A DNA stretch of 55,624 nt from CALARM01 sp964431735 (GTDB lineage: Bacteria > Vulcanimicrobiota > SpSt-956 > JAKJGF01). The notes below the pieces were generated by a model. It was given only the letters and a program-made list of their open reading frames with translations, did not search any database and was not told the DNA's origin. Positions 27,423 through 37,019 of the stretch are shown here, piece after piece; the first letter of the stretch is position 1, and the number at the start of each line of letters is the position of its first letter. The DNA lies in NCBI GenBank assembly GCA_964431735.1, contig CAYSLJ010000020.1, positions 1-55,624 of the forward strand, in the 5' to 3' direction. The position numbers were made by a program, and so were the translations under genes.

Positions 27423-28991
27423 GTGAAGAAAAATTGTCTTCCTATATCTATAGTACTTTTAGTTCTGGTCATAGCAGGCTATTTTGTCTGGACCACATAT
27501 TATTCCACAGTTGAACCTGTGTATATAGTACCTGTCTTTTTTGTATTTTTAATTGCTTCCCTGGTATTTCTTGTTATGTGGATAAAACAGAATACAAGTG
27601 CCAGAATTTTTGCTCATGGAACAAATACTGTAGTTTTGATAATTGCATTAATAGGTGTTCTTGCTTTAATTAACTATATAAGCAGTAAACACAGTTATCG
27701 TAAAGATTTTACCCTTAACAAGACTTTCAGTCTTTCCGATCAGACAGAAAAGATTTTGAAGGGTCTCAATCAAAATATTATGATTTATGCTTTTTATCAG
27801 GACGGAGACAGCGGTTCTCGTGAGCAATTTAAAGATCTTATGGAAGAATATATGCACCTGAGTTCAAAGGTCAATTATAAGATTATAGATCCTGTGAAAA
27901 ACCCGAATAAAGCTATAGAATATGGTGTTAAACAACTTAATACTGTTATTCTTGAAGTTTCTCCCGATAAAAGAGAAAAACTTAATGAAAAGGTTTCCGA
28001 ACAGGCTTTAACCAATGCCATACTTAAGCTTACTAAAAGCGGCAGTAATAAAGTAGTTTATTTCTTAAAAGGCCATACAAAGGGGAATGCTGATGATTTT
28101 TCCCTTGTTAAAGAGGCTCTGAAAAAAGAAACATATGAAGTTAAAGATCTTATGCTCCTTCAGGATCAACTTATACCTGCCGACTGTAATATCATTATCA
28201 TTCCCGGTGCCGATACTGCTCTGGAAAAGCCGGAATTAGATGCTATAAATGGCTATCTTAAAAGCGGCGGGAAACTTATGGTTATGGTAGATCCTATGAA
28301 GCCTGACCTGGCACAGTTTCTCTCTCATTGGAATATAAGAGTAGAAAATGATCTTGTACTGGATGTCAGCGGTATAGGGCAGCAGATTTTTGGCACAAGT
28401 GCATCTATGCCTCTTGCAGTAGATTATCCTGACCATGATATAACAAAAGATATGAAAGGTATGGCCACTATATATCCTCTTGCCAGATCTATCAGTGTAA
28501 TTCCAAATGCAAGTCCGAAGCAGGGCAGTTCTGCCGATGTTATTATAAACAGTCTTCCTCAGAGCTGGTCCTATCGTGGAAAACTTGATAAATTGACAGA
28601 ACTGAAACCTGATCCGTCAAGAGATGTAAAGGGACCTGTATCAATGGGAGTAGCCGTTAAGATACCGGTTGAAGAAGAGAAAAAAGACGCATCTGCTCTT
28701 CCTCAGGATGAAAAGAAACCTGTTAAAGAAACAAGGATTGTAGTGGTCGGCAATTCAAGTTTTATAGGTAATAAATATCTTGAATTTCAGGGCAACAGTG
28801 ATATGTTCTTAAATATGATTAACTGGCTCGGACAGCAGGAAGATCTTATATCTATTAGACCTAAAAATCCTGAGATGCACCAGCTTGATCTGACGGGGAG
28901 ACAGTCAATTTTTATTGCACTGGCAACCCTTGTTGTCTTTCCTCTTCTTGTTATTATTACAGGTATTTCAGTAAAGGTTCACGGGAGGTAG
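27423..28991 (+). CDS. GldG-like ABC-associated protein
   Basis: A 522-aa protein of the GldG/'ABC-type uncharacterised transport' family. Two to three N-terminal helices (to ~75), a large extracytoplasmic alpha/beta domain (DFTLNKTFSLSDQTEKILKGL, VNYKIIDPVKNPNKA, VVYFLKGHTKG, IIIIPGADTALEKPELDAINGYLKSGGKLMVMVDP) and one C-terminal helix. GTG 27423 is preferred over the ATG at 27408 because GGAGGGG sits 7 bp before it and the permease ends at 27420. Residues ~415-435 are a charged linker. Confidence 0.78.
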   Translation: MKKNCLPISIVLLVLVIAGYFVWTTYYSTVEPVYIVPVFFVFLIASLVFLVMWIKQNTSARIFAHGTNTVVLIIALIGVLALINYISSKHSYRKDFTLNKTFSLSDQTEKILKGLNQNIMIYAFYQDGDSGSREQFKDLMEEYMHLSSKVNYKIIDPVKNPNKAIEYGVKQLNTVILEVSPDKREKLNEKVSEQALTNAILKLTKSGSNKVVYFLKGHTKGNADDFSLVKEALKKETYEVKDLMLLQDQLIPADCNIIIIPGADTALEKPELDAINGYLKSGGKLMVMVDPMKPDLAQFLSHWNIRVENDLVLDVSGIGQQIFGTSASMPLAVDYPDHDITKDMKGMATIYPLARSISVIPNASPKQGSSADVIINSLPQSWSYRGKLDKLTELKPDPSRDVKGPVSMGVAVKIPVEEEKKDASALPQDEKKPVKETRIVVVGNSSFIGNKYLEFQGNSDMFLNMINWLGQQEDLISIRPKNPEMHQLDLTGRQSIFIALATLVVFPLLVIITGISVKVHGR

Positions 28992-28994
28992 TTT

Positions 28995-30368
28995 ATGTTT
29001 AAATTTAAAGGTACACTGGTTATAGTTGCTTTTCTTATTATACTTCTGGCCTATGTACTTCTTGTAGAGGTTAAAAAACCTTCTGATGAAGAAAAAAAGG
29101 AACAGGATAAGATTGTTCTTAAGATTGAAGATACGGAAAAGGTAAAGAGTATTAAATTAAAGCAGGAAACAGTGGAGATATCCTTTGAAAAACAGGATAA
29201 AACCTGGCACATTGCCTCTCCTGTCAGGACACTGGCAGACGAAGGTATGGTAAATGGTTTACTTGCCACTATAGGGGAAGTGAAATCAGAGCAGAAGTTA
29301 AGTGATACAGGGGAAGATCTGTCTATTTACGGCCTTGATAAGCCATGTCCTGTTGTTACTATTACTCTTGAAGATGGCACTACGAAAATTATATCAGTGG
29401 GAAAGAAAACCTTTGATGAAAATTCTTATTACGGGCAGATACAGGGAGATAAAGATATTATTACTCTTGCCAATTATACAGTAGACAGCTATTTTAACAA
29501 ACCTTTACTTGAATACCGTGATAGAACAGTAATATCCTGTATGTCATCCGATGTGGGAGAATTTGAATTTAAAACAGATAAGAAATTGATAAAATGTCAG
29601 AAGGATTCTAAGAATAGATGGACTATATTAAATCCGTTTAATGCCAGAGGTGATGGAAGTAAAATTGAAAGCTGGATAAATTCTGTAAGTGTTTTAAAGG
29701 CCAGGGATTTTATAAAAGAAGAAAGTACATCAGCTGATATGGCTTTATATGGACTTGATAAACCTTTTATGGATATAACCATATTTGCCGGTAAGGATAA
29801 AGCAAGAAAAGAACTTCTTATAGGAAAGAACGATAGTGCAACAGGTGGTTATTATGCTAAAAGAGTTGAGTCACCACAGATTTTTCTTATAGAAGCAGAT
29901 TCTATAAATAATCTCGTTAAAAATCCGGAAGAATGGCTGGATCATTCTGTCTTTGATGTTCCCTTCGGAGATATGGTATCCTTTGAAATAACGAGCGGTA
30001 ATATTACAGTTTCAGGAAGTAAAGATAAAGATAATAACTGGATGCTTTCAAAACCTGAACAGAAAAAGGCGACATCATGGAAGATTGATACACAGCTTAT
30101 GAATGTTATAAATCTTAAAGCAGATAATGTTATATCTGAACATGTAAAGGATTTAAAGGCCTATGGCCTTGATAAGCCATCTATGACAGTTAAAATAGTC
30201 AATAAAGACAGAGAAGAAGCAGTATTATTGTTCGGTAAACAGGATAAAGATAGTTACTATGCTATCAGGAAGGGACAGGACAGGGTAATTGCTGCCGGAA
30301 AAACCCTTTTTGACGGACTGAATGACCTGATAAAAAATCCTCCTTATGAGGAAAAGGAGAAAAAGTAA
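28995..30368 (+). CDS. DUF4340 domain protein
   Basis: A 457-aa protein with one N-terminal helix (FKGTLVIVAFLIILLAYVLLVEV) and about three copies of the DUF4340 unit. Each has a YGLDKP motif (at about residues 110, 255 and 390) followed by a beta pair ending in GK. DUF4340 genes commonly follow GldG-like genes; the product probably sits on the outer face of the transporter. The start has GGGAGG 6 bp upstream. What the complex moves is unknown. Confidence 0.8.
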   Translation: MFKFKGTLVIVAFLIILLAYVLLVEVKKPSDEEKKEQDKIVLKIEDTEKVKSIKLKQETVEISFEKQDKTWHIASPVRTLADEGMVNGLLATIGEVKSEQKLSDTGEDLSIYGLDKPCPVVTITLEDGTTKIISVGKKTFDENSYYGQIQGDKDIITLANYTVDSYFNKPLLEYRDRTVISCMSSDVGEFEFKTDKKLIKCQKDSKNRWTILNPFNARGDGSKIESWINSVSVLKARDFIKEESTSADMALYGLDKPFMDITIFAGKDKARKELLIGKNDSATGGYYAKRVESPQIFLIEADSINNLVKNPEEWLDHSVFDVPFGDMVSFEITSGNITVSGSKDKDNNWMLSKPEQKKATSWKIDTQLMNVINLKADNVISEHVKDLKAYGLDKPSMTVKIVNKDREEAVLLFGKQDKDSYYAIRKGQDRVIAAGKTLFDGLNDLIKNPPYEEKEKK

Positions 30369-30369
30369 T

Positions 30370-31344
30370 ATGAATTTTCCGAAGGTTCGTCCAAGGAGAC
30401 TCAGAGCTTCTGACAATATAAGACGTCTTGTAAGAGAGACAAAAATTTCCATTGATGATTTTATTTATCCTCTTTTTTTAAAACATGGTAAATCTATAAA
30501 AGAGGAAATTTCTTCTATGCCGGGTAATTATCATTTTTCAATAGACAGGCTCGAAGGAGAAATAGAAGAAATAGTCAATTTACGTATACCGGGGGTAATA
30601 CTTTTTGGTTTGCCTTCTTATAAAGATGAACATGGGAGCGGTGCTTATGACCCGGAAGGTATTATTCAGGAAGGAGTAAGAAAGATAAAAGCTTTAGCGC
30701 CCGAACTTCTTGTGATAACCGATGTCTGTCTCTGTGAATACACCAGTCACGGACACTGCGGAGAGGTCAGAAATAATATTATTTTAAACGATCCTTCTCT
30801 GGATTTGATAGGGAAAACTGCCCTGTCCCATGCAGTGGCAGGGGCAGATATGGTAGCACCTTCTGATATGATGGACGGTCGTGTTGATGCCATAAGAACT
30901 CTTCTGGATAAAAACGGCTTTTCTCATATCCCTGTAATGTCCTATGCAGTTAAATATGCTTCCGCATTTTATGGCCCCTTCAGAGAAGCCGCAGATTCAC
31001 CGCCGAAATTCGGCGATAGAAGTACCTATCAGATGGATCCTGCCAATTCCAGAGAAGCCATGAAAGAAGTGAGGCTGGATATAGCTGAAGGGGCAGATAT
31101 AATTATGGTAAAACCTGCTCTATCCTATCTGGACATAATATCTAAAGTGAAAGATGTACTGGATGTTCCTGTGGCAGCCTATAATGTGAGCGGTGAGTAT
31201 TCTATGATTAAAGCTGCATCTGCTATGGGATGGATTGATGAAAAGAAAATAACTTTAGAGATTCTGACTTCTATTAAAAGAGCCGGAGCAGATATTATTA
31301 TCAGTTATTTTGCAAAATATGTGGCGAAATGGCTTGAACAGTGA
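30370..31344 (+). CDS. hemB: Delta-aminolevulinic acid dehydratase (porphobilinogen synthase)
   Basis: A 324-aa enzyme condensing two 5-aminolevulinates to porphobilinogen in tetrapyrrole synthesis. RPRRLR opens the protein; K195 (YAVKYASAFYGPFREAA) and K248 (IMVKPALSYLD) are the two Schiff-base lysines. C120, C122 and C130 (CLCEYTSHGHCG) bind catalytic zinc, so this is the Zn-dependent type. ATG 30370 is chosen over 30346 because AAGGAG precedes it and the upstream stretch overlaps the DUF4340 gene. It is the only haem-pathway gene in the window. Confidence 0.95.
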   Translation: MNFPKVRPRRLRASDNIRRLVRETKISIDDFIYPLFLKHGKSIKEEISSMPGNYHFSIDRLEGEIEEIVNLRIPGVILFGLPSYKDEHGSGAYDPEGIIQEGVRKIKALAPELLVITDVCLCEYTSHGHCGEVRNNIILNDPSLDLIGKTALSHAVAGADMVAPSDMMDGRVDAIRTLLDKNGFSHIPVMSYAVKYASAFYGPFREAADSPPKFGDRSTYQMDPANSREAMKEVRLDIAEGADIIMVKPALSYLDIISKVKDVLDVPVAAYNVSGEYSMIKAASAMGWIDEKKITLEILTSIKRAGADIIISYFAKYVAKWLEQ

Positions 31345-31664
31345 TCGGTGTTCAGATACATTTTTCGATGGATTGGTTTTATAGATATTTCACGACTTAT
31401 TAGAATTTAATGAGAGTGAAAGGTGAAAAGTGAAAAAAACAGCAAGTTGCTCACTATTCACTACTCGCTTTTCACTCTTTTTTCATTATAGATTGTTATT
31501 AACTAACTATCAACCTGTATCTGAACAGTGATCACTATTTTTTAAAATTATCTGTATTTTGGGAGGATTTTTGCATGGTAATGTTAAATACAGACATAGA
31601 GAAAATAATTATTATAATGTAATTTTATAGCATAGAAAAAAATTTTTCTTCTTAATCTTTAATA
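31345..31664. other. Intergenic region after hemB
   Basis: Holds the 179-bp element and then ~130 bp of AT-rich sequence without an open frame or repeat that I can identify. GGGAGG at about 31561 followed by TTTTTGCATGG looks like an SD but leads to no reading frame of useful length. Confidence 0.4.
31349..31527. mobile_element. 179-bp MITE-like element at the 3' end of hemB
   Basis: TGTTCAGATACA (31349-31360) and TGTATCTGAACA (31516-31527) are 12-bp perfect inverted ends. They are flanked by the near-direct repeats GTGATCGG and GTGATCAC, as expected for a 6-8-bp target duplication; the left one contains the hemB stop codon. The interior holds facing AGTGAAA-type heptads (31413-31478) and an inner inverted pair. 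There is no coding capacity. Confidence 0.65.
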
Positions 31665-31694
31665 TTGCTTTTAGTAATAGTTCTTTGTTATAAT
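31665..31694 (+). promoter_or_regulatory. Promoter of the Hsp70 cluster
   Basis: TTGCTT (31665-31670), an 18-bp spacer and TATAAT (31689-31694) are 148 bp upstream of the GrpE-like gene. The leader contains AAAGGAGGAG followed by TTG and an 8-codon frame, then short hairpins (CTGCTT...AAGCAG and ATACC...GGTAT). This could be a small leader ORF. Confidence 0.5.
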
Positions 31695-31841
31695 AGTTTT
31701 TATTGGACAGACTTATGATAGAACTCCTGGAAATCACTGAGAGTGGATCATTAGTTATAGTTAGAAAGGAGGAGTTGGTTTTAATCTGCTTTATTTAAGC
31801 AGAAAAATACCTTCCCGGTATGATTTAAAGCCAAGTTTAAT

Positions 31842-32432
31842 ATGTCTAGAAAATTGATCGAATTAATGAGAGTTTTTAGTAATAATCTTTCATCTGTGGC
31901 AGCAAAAACTACTTCAGGAACTGAAAGTATATCCGGAACAATTGAAGAAGAACTCAGACTTATAAAGAGTGAAAATGCGGATCTTATGAGTGCCTATGAA
32001 ATGACCCAGCAGGAACTGGATGATATAAAGGGAAGAGCCGGTAATTTAGAAATAGAGACTCAGCAGAAAGCTATAATAGATTTATTTAAACAGATGAATT
32101 CACCGGAATATGGTAATTTACTTGATAATGTAGCCCAGACAGAGAAACAGATTAAAGATCTTAAAGCAAAAGGGTGGGAACCTTCACCTGAAGCGGAAAA
32201 TTCTACAATGACTATAAGGATGTATCATAATTTCTTGAAAAAGTATGGTATTACTCCTATGGCAGATATTGGTTGTGAATTGCAGATTAATCTGTCTCAA
32301 TCGGAAAATTATGATTATGAAGGATCTGAATTTAAAGACGGAAAAGAGATAAAGAAGGTTAAGGTTTACGCTCCGGGATGGACATACGGGAAAGATATTA
32401 TCTCTAGACCAAAAGTTCGGGAGATCTTTTAA
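31842..32432 (+). CDS. GrpE-like nucleotide exchange factor
   Basis: 196 aa. Residues ~30-75 form a coiled coil, as in GrpE. The C terminus (MTIRMYHNFLKKYGITPMADIG ... IKKVKVYAPGWTYGKDIISRPKVREIF) matches the GrpE pattern of a helix, a beta-domain and the final V-x-x-P-G-W/Y-x-x-G-x-x-I/L-x-R-P-x-V strand pair. It precedes an Hsp70 gene by 63 bp, which supports the call. The sequence is far from canonical GrpE and probably serves this Hsp70 only. No good SD is adjacent to ATG 31842. Confidence 0.65.
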   Translation: MSRKLIELMRVFSNNLSSVAAKTTSGTESISGTIEEELRLIKSENADLMSAYEMTQQELDDIKGRAGNLEIETQQKAIIDLFKQMNSPEYGNLLDNVAQTEKQIKDLKAKGWEPSPEAENSTMTIRMYHNFLKKYGITPMADIGCELQINLSQSENYDYEGSEFKDGKEIKKVKVYAPGWTYGKDIISRPKVREIF

Positions 32433-32495
32433 ATGTTGTTATATGAGAAATTTCTTATAAGATTTTTTTAGAGTGTGTTGAAAAGGAGCAAAATT

Positions 32496-34181
32496 ATGGC
32501 TGTTAGTAAGAAGAATTTTTATCTGGGAATTGATTTGGGTACTACTAATTCTTTAATGAGCTGGGGAAAGGTAGATTTGAAAACCAAACAGGTTGAAGCC
32601 AAATTGGTTCCTATTACGATGACCTCTATTGGAAGTGGTATCGTTAAAAAGGAAATTTTGCCTTCTTTTGTTTACTTCCGAGAAAATGAAGTACCTATAG
32701 TAGGTGAATATGCCAAAGCTATGCTGGTAAGGCAGTCAAGTAGAGTCGTAAAATCAGTCAAAAATTATATGGGTACAACTAAAACGTTTAATTTTGATGG
32801 AAGAGAATGGAAACCTGAAGAAATTGCATCTCTCGTACTGCGTCAGATTAAAATTTCTGCCAAAGATTTTTTTGGATTTGAGCCTGATGATGTTGTAATA
32901 ACAGTTCCAGCTTCTTTTGACACAGATATGAGGGCAGCTACACTCAGAGCAGCTCAGCTGGCAGGTTTTAAGTGTACCGAAGATGACGGTTCTTCAAGAG
33001 ATATCCTTCTTGACGAGCCAAGAGCAGCGTTGTATGATTTTATCAACCGTCAGAACAGAGAAGAAATTCCTTCTTCTCTTATAGATTTTAATGAACCAAG
33101 GAATGTACTTGTTTTTGATCTTGGCGGCGGAACCCTTGATGTGTCGTTTCACACAGCCTTTTTCAACCCTGAGAAAAACAGGGTTGATGTAGATGATATT
33201 GCTATTTCTCGTTATACCAGAATCGGCGGAGATGATTTTGATAATCTTCTGGCTGACAGGTTTATAGAGAAATTCAGAAAGAAAGTAGATATAGACTCTC
33301 TTAATGAGATAGAAAAAGAAATGCTCAGAGCTAAATTTGTATCTTTTGCCGAGCAGATTAAAGTAGAACTTACAAGTGAAATTGAAAATAAGAGATTTTT
33401 TGGAAAGCCGGTAGAAAATGTTACTGTAAATCTCCTGAGAGGTAATGTATGGGATAACAGAACCTTTGAATATGATCTTTCCAAACGAGAATATGATGAA
33501 ATTATATCACCTTTACTAGGGGAAAATTTTACTCTTGCAGATGTGGATAAATTCGGTCATATAGATTATTCCAAGGCTGAAAATGTTATATATCCTATTC
33601 TGGATGTATTACATAAAGCAAAAAGAAAAATGGGTGGCGTTATGCCCCAGGTTGATGCAGTTCTTCTTAACGGCGGTATGACAAAGGTTCATTCTGTAAG
33701 AGAAAGACTGGCTGATTTCTTCGGTATAGAACCTCTAACTCTTGGAGATCCAGATAAAGCCGTTGCAAGAGGGGCTACGTCATATCATTATCTTTTACAT
33801 AAGGAACCGGGTTTTAAACCGAAGATTGTTACTTCTGAAACAATAGGTATAAGAACAGTAGGTAAGACTGTTCAGCATTTAGTCCCGGCAGGAACAGTGC
33901 TTCCCTACAAGTCACCAATTATAAAAGGTTTCAGAGTATTTTATGAAAATATAGACTATTTCGATTTAATCTTCTACAGAGGCGAAAGAAAAGATATAGA
34001 ACCACCTAACAAAGAATTACTCAAGAGAAGAATTTATTTTGCAAGACCTCTCCGTAAAGGTGAAGAGATCGCAATAATAGTAAAAGTCAGCAGAGACAAA
34101 GTATTATCTTTTGAAGGGTGGCTCAAAGATGACCCGACAAAGACCAAGTTCACTGTAGAAGTAGTTACAGATAAAAAGTAA
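32496..34181 (+). CDS. Non-canonical Hsp70 (DnaK-like) protein
   Basis: A 561-aa chaperone-like ATPase. The nucleotide-binding domain is intact: FYLGIDLGTTNSLMSWG (phosphate 1), VITVPASFDTDMRAATLRAAQLAGF, VLVFDLGGGTLDVSF (phosphate 2), RIGGDDFDNLL and VLLNGGMTKVHSVRERLADFFG (adenosine). After ~residue 420 a beta-rich substrate-binding-like region follows, but the chain ends at VEVVTDKK without the helical lid of DnaK (~610-640 aa). A lid-less Hsp70 should bind clients only transiently or act as a switch. ATG 32496 has AAAGGAG upstream. A hairpin follows the stop. Confidence 0.85.
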   Translation: MAVSKKNFYLGIDLGTTNSLMSWGKVDLKTKQVEAKLVPITMTSIGSGIVKKEILPSFVYFRENEVPIVGEYAKAMLVRQSSRVVKSVKNYMGTTKTFNFDGREWKPEEIASLVLRQIKISAKDFFGFEPDDVVITVPASFDTDMRAATLRAAQLAGFKCTEDDGSSRDILLDEPRAALYDFINRQNREEIPSSLIDFNEPRNVLVFDLGGGTLDVSFHTAFFNPEKNRVDVDDIAISRYTRIGGDDFDNLLADRFIEKFRKKVDIDSLNEIEKEMLRAKFVSFAEQIKVELTSEIENKRFFGKPVENVTVNLLRGNVWDNRTFEYDLSKREYDEIISPLLGENFTLADVDKFGHIDYSKAENVIYPILDVLHKAKRKMGGVMPQVDAVLLNGGMTKVHSVRERLADFFGIEPLTLGDPDKAVARGATSYHYLLHKEPGFKPKIVTSETIGIRTVGKTVQHLVPAGTVLPYKSPIIKGFRVFYENIDYFDLIFYRGERKDIEPPNKELLKRRIYFARPLRKGEEIAIIVKVSRDKVLSFEGWLKDDPTKTKFTVEVVTDKK

Positions 34182-34209
34182 TGATTTATCAATAAAATTT
34201 TGTATTTAA

Positions 34210-34247
34210 ACACGCCTCTAATATCTCTGTGCATATTAGAGGCGTGT
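34210..34247 (+). terminator. Hairpin after the Hsp70 gene
   Basis: ACACGCCTCTAATAT (34210-34224) and ATATTAGAGGCGTGT (34233-34247) form a perfect 15-bp stem with an 8-base loop, 29 bp after the stop. No T-run follows, so it may be a rho-dependent or mRNA-stabilising stem. Confidence 0.6.
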
Positions 34248-34264
34248 ATATTACAGTAATTCAT

Positions 34265-34362
34265 GAATTAGAAACAGTGAATGATAAAGCGTGAGTAGTG
34301 AATCGTGAGTAGTGAATTAATGCGATTTGTGTCTGCTCACTACTAACCACTCACTCATGAAT
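34265..34362 (+). repeat. Facing AGTGAGT heptads with inverted flanks
   Basis: GTGAGTAGTGAATCGTGAG on the left and CTCACTACTAACCACTCAC on the right, bracketed by ATTCATGAATTAG and CTCATGAATAAAAG. It could fold into one long imperfect hairpin between the Hsp70 and pseudokinase genes. Confidence 0.55.
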
Positions 34363-34377
34363 AAAAGTCTTCTTCTC

Positions 34378-34410
34378 CTCGCGTCACGCGTCACGCGTCA
34401 CGCGTCACGA
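34378..34410 (+). repeat. TCACGCG heptad array before the pseudokinase gene
   Basis: Begins CCTCGCG, four nearly pure units, and ends TCACGATTTT 6 bp before AAAAGGAG. Same borders and polarity as at 6252 and 40490. Confidence 0.85.
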
Positions 34411-34442
34411 TTTTAAAAGGAGTAATATCCCTGTAAATAAGT

Positions 34443-36526
34443 ATGGCAGATTTTGAACCGAATCTTATACTTGATGAATATGCTTTTTTAACTGAACTTG
34501 AACTTGGTGGATGGTCCAAGTTTAGCCGGGGTTTTCGTGCAAGAGATGCACAGGGTAATTATTATATTCTTGAATTAATACCAAAAAAAAGACGGGGAAT
34601 GGATTTACTTCTCGGTCTCAGGCAGAAGACTATATTAAATTGTTTTGATATAAAACAGGCTGATAACGGAAGCTGGATTCAGATATTTGAATATTTTCCC
34701 GGTCAAACTCTGAGAGATTTAATAGATGGAGGAGAAGAATTTTCCTCATTAGATATAGCTATAATCTGTATTCAAATCTGTAATGGTCTCAGTTCTATTC
34801 ATGAATTAAAACTTATACATGAAGATTTACGACCGGAGAATATTCTTATAAATTCACAGGGTGAGTTGAAAATAAAAGGTATTCTTATACCAGAAGTAAT
34901 GGTGAATTATTCCAATATTCCTGAAATATGGAATTATGTTGCTCCCGAACAGGTAAGTAAAAGTGTATGGATTACACCTGGTGCCAGCGCAAATGCCTAT
35001 TCTCTTGCATCTATATTGTATGAACTTCTTACAAAACGTAAGTATGGAAAATCTATTAGAGAAATTAACGATGGTATTAAAGAAGCAAAAGATCCTCTTC
35101 TGGCACTGAGAAATCAACTGGAACGTTTCCCCGCACCGCGATTGACGCAGGATTTACCCGAGGAATTCGCTGTAATTATATCGAAGTCCCTCCAGGTAGA
35201 TAGTGATACAAGATTGGATATTAAAGACATAAATGACATGTTGACATCTTTTATCAATAACTCTTTATCTGACGGACAGGTTGAAGAAGAGATTTCTGAA
35301 GAAATTTCGTCTGAGAAAGTTTCTGAAGAAGATATAGCTGAAGAAATTTCGTCTGAGAAAGTTTCTGAAGAAGATATAGCTGAAGAAATTTCGTCTGAGA
35401 AAGTTTCTGAAGAAGATATAGCTGAAGAAATTTCGTCTGAGAAAGTTTCTGAAGAAGATATAGCTGAAGAAATTTCNNNNNNNNNNNNNNNNNNNNNNNN
35501 NNNNNNNNNNNNNNNNNNNNNNNNNNNNNNNNNNNNNNNNNNNNNNNNNNNNNNNNNNNNNNNNNNNNNNNNNNNNTTTCTGAAGAAGATATAGCTGAAG
35601 AAATTTCGTCTGAGAAAGTTTCTGAAGAAGAGTTTTCTGAAGAAATTTCGTCTGAGAAAGTTTCTGAAGAAGATATAGCTGAAGAAATTTCAGAAATATA
35701 CTACAGTTCAGAGAAAAATGCAGGCATGGTATCGGGCCAGCAGCATGATAACCCTGTAATGCAGGAGTTTATTCCCGGTATTTCCGGAAATTTTTTCTCC
35801 GAAGGTACCTATGAAAAAGAAGGGATTTATAAAGATTTTACAACAGAAATTCCCGGAGAAGAACGACCTTTTCAAATGCCATCAAAAGAAATATCTGCTC
35901 TTTCTAAGGTCGTTGATTATATAGAACATAGAATTGAGTCTGATCATATTAAAGAGATTTCCGGCAAGCTTGATTATGTAACACAGGAAATGAAAGATTT
36001 TAAGAATAATACCTTTCAGATAATAAATGGACTGAATAAAATTATAGATAAAGAAGAAGATAATTTTAAAGATACCCTTATTGCAAATGAAACTGGGAGA
36101 GTAAAAAAGTCTTTATCCAGTTTATTTTCAATGGTTGATCTCCTTGCAGATAAGATGGGTTATACCGATTGGCCTTCTACAAAAGGGCTTCTGGATGGTT
36201 CAAGTGACCGGGACAGTTCCAGAACAATAACTGAAAATACTATTATGAATCTTATGAACATAAATAATTCTCTGGAGAGAACTCTGGCGGTATTATCAGA
36301 TTTTCAATTGAAATTAGAAGAAAAGGAAAGGCAGAATTTGCCAGAAGAACATATAAAAAAACGATTCATGGAAAGTCTTTATATGTTATTAAAGCAACAG
36401 TATGACATTGAAGGATTTAATATCAAACATGTGGGAGATCTTGAGAAAATCCTCTATGATAAAAGTGAATTTTTTAAAGTTATGGATAGTCTGAGGAACT
36501 TTAATTTTTTATTAAAAAATCAGTAA
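34443..36526 (+). CDS. Pseudokinase with 42-bp repeat tract and coiled-coil tail (spans assembly gap)
   Basis: Residues 1-~270 fold like a Ser/Thr kinase (GQTLRDLIDGG, LSSIHELKLIHEDLRPENILIN, YVAPEQVS, ASANAYSLASILYELLTKRKYG) but the catalytic residues are gone. The beta-3 Lys is E44, HRD is H126-E-D, and DFG is G146-I-L, so it is a pseudokinase. An acidic tract of EEISSEKVSEEDIA units (14 aa, 42 bp) follows, broken by 100 N at 35477-35576. After the gap the repeats resume and lead into ~270 residues with coiled-coil segments and no known domain. The repeat phase requires a true gap of 11+42n bases, which restores one reading frame, so I treat both parts as one gene. It is probably a scaffold for the neighbouring chaperones. 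Confidence 0.72.
35298..35692 (+). repeat. 42-bp coding tandem repeat
   Basis: Four full units lie before the gap (35298-35465) plus 11 bases. After the gap come 20 bases, one variant unit (35597-35638, EEFS instead of EDIA) and one full unit (35639-35680), then a partial. The units before the gap are identical at DNA level, which implies recent expansion and explains the assembly failure. Confidence 0.9.
35477..35576. other. Assembly gap (100 N)
   Basis: Exactly 100 N, a nominal scaffold gap placed inside the identical 42-bp repeats. The true length is unknown. Confidence 0.99.
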
Positions 36527-36624
36527 TATAATATATTTTTGCAGATTTTAAAAACTGTAAAAATATAATCTATTTAATTTTAATGTGTTAGGTATGTTGA
36601 AACCTATAAATAAGGGGTGATATT

Positions 36625-36900
36625 ATGGATACAGGGAAAGCAAAATGTCCCGAGTGCAGGTTATTGTTTGAAACATCTTTTGATGGTTCTATCGATATTA
36701 AAACCTGCCCGTGCTGCGGTCATGTCGGTTCTGCCACTTCTTTTGTATGTAATGAAGAAGACTGGCTGAAAAGAAAGGAATTGAAAAAGTCCTTTCTTTC
36801 TTCTCTGAAAAAGAAAGAAGAAGGAAAAGAGAACAAGTTGAAAAAAATAAAAAAATTCAGACCTGATGGAGTCAAAATAGATCCTGATAAGTTTATCTAA
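36625..36900 (+). CDS. Small zinc-ribbon protein
   Basis: 91 aa. Two CxxC pairs (KCPEC at 8-11 and TCPCC at ~28-31) form a zinc ribbon in the first 45 residues. The rest is Lys/Glu-rich and probably helical (LKRKELKKSFLSSLKKKEEGKENKLKK). There is a GGGGTGA SD before ATG 36625. Its position between the pseudokinase and the zinc-ribbon/TPR gene suggests it belongs to the same group. Role unknown. Confidence 0.65.
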   Translation: MDTGKAKCPECRLLFETSFDGSIDIKTCPCCGHVGSATSFVCNEEDWLKRKELKKSFLSSLKKKEEGKENKLKKIKKFRPDGVKIDPDKFI

Positions 36901-37019
36901 TATAAAATATTAATTAAAAATAAAATAGTTCTGTAAAATTAAATTTATTAATATTTCTTATGAAGGAAATTTTATTTGTTAGTAGAAAGATAACTTTTAA
37001 GGAGAAGGAGTGGATTTTT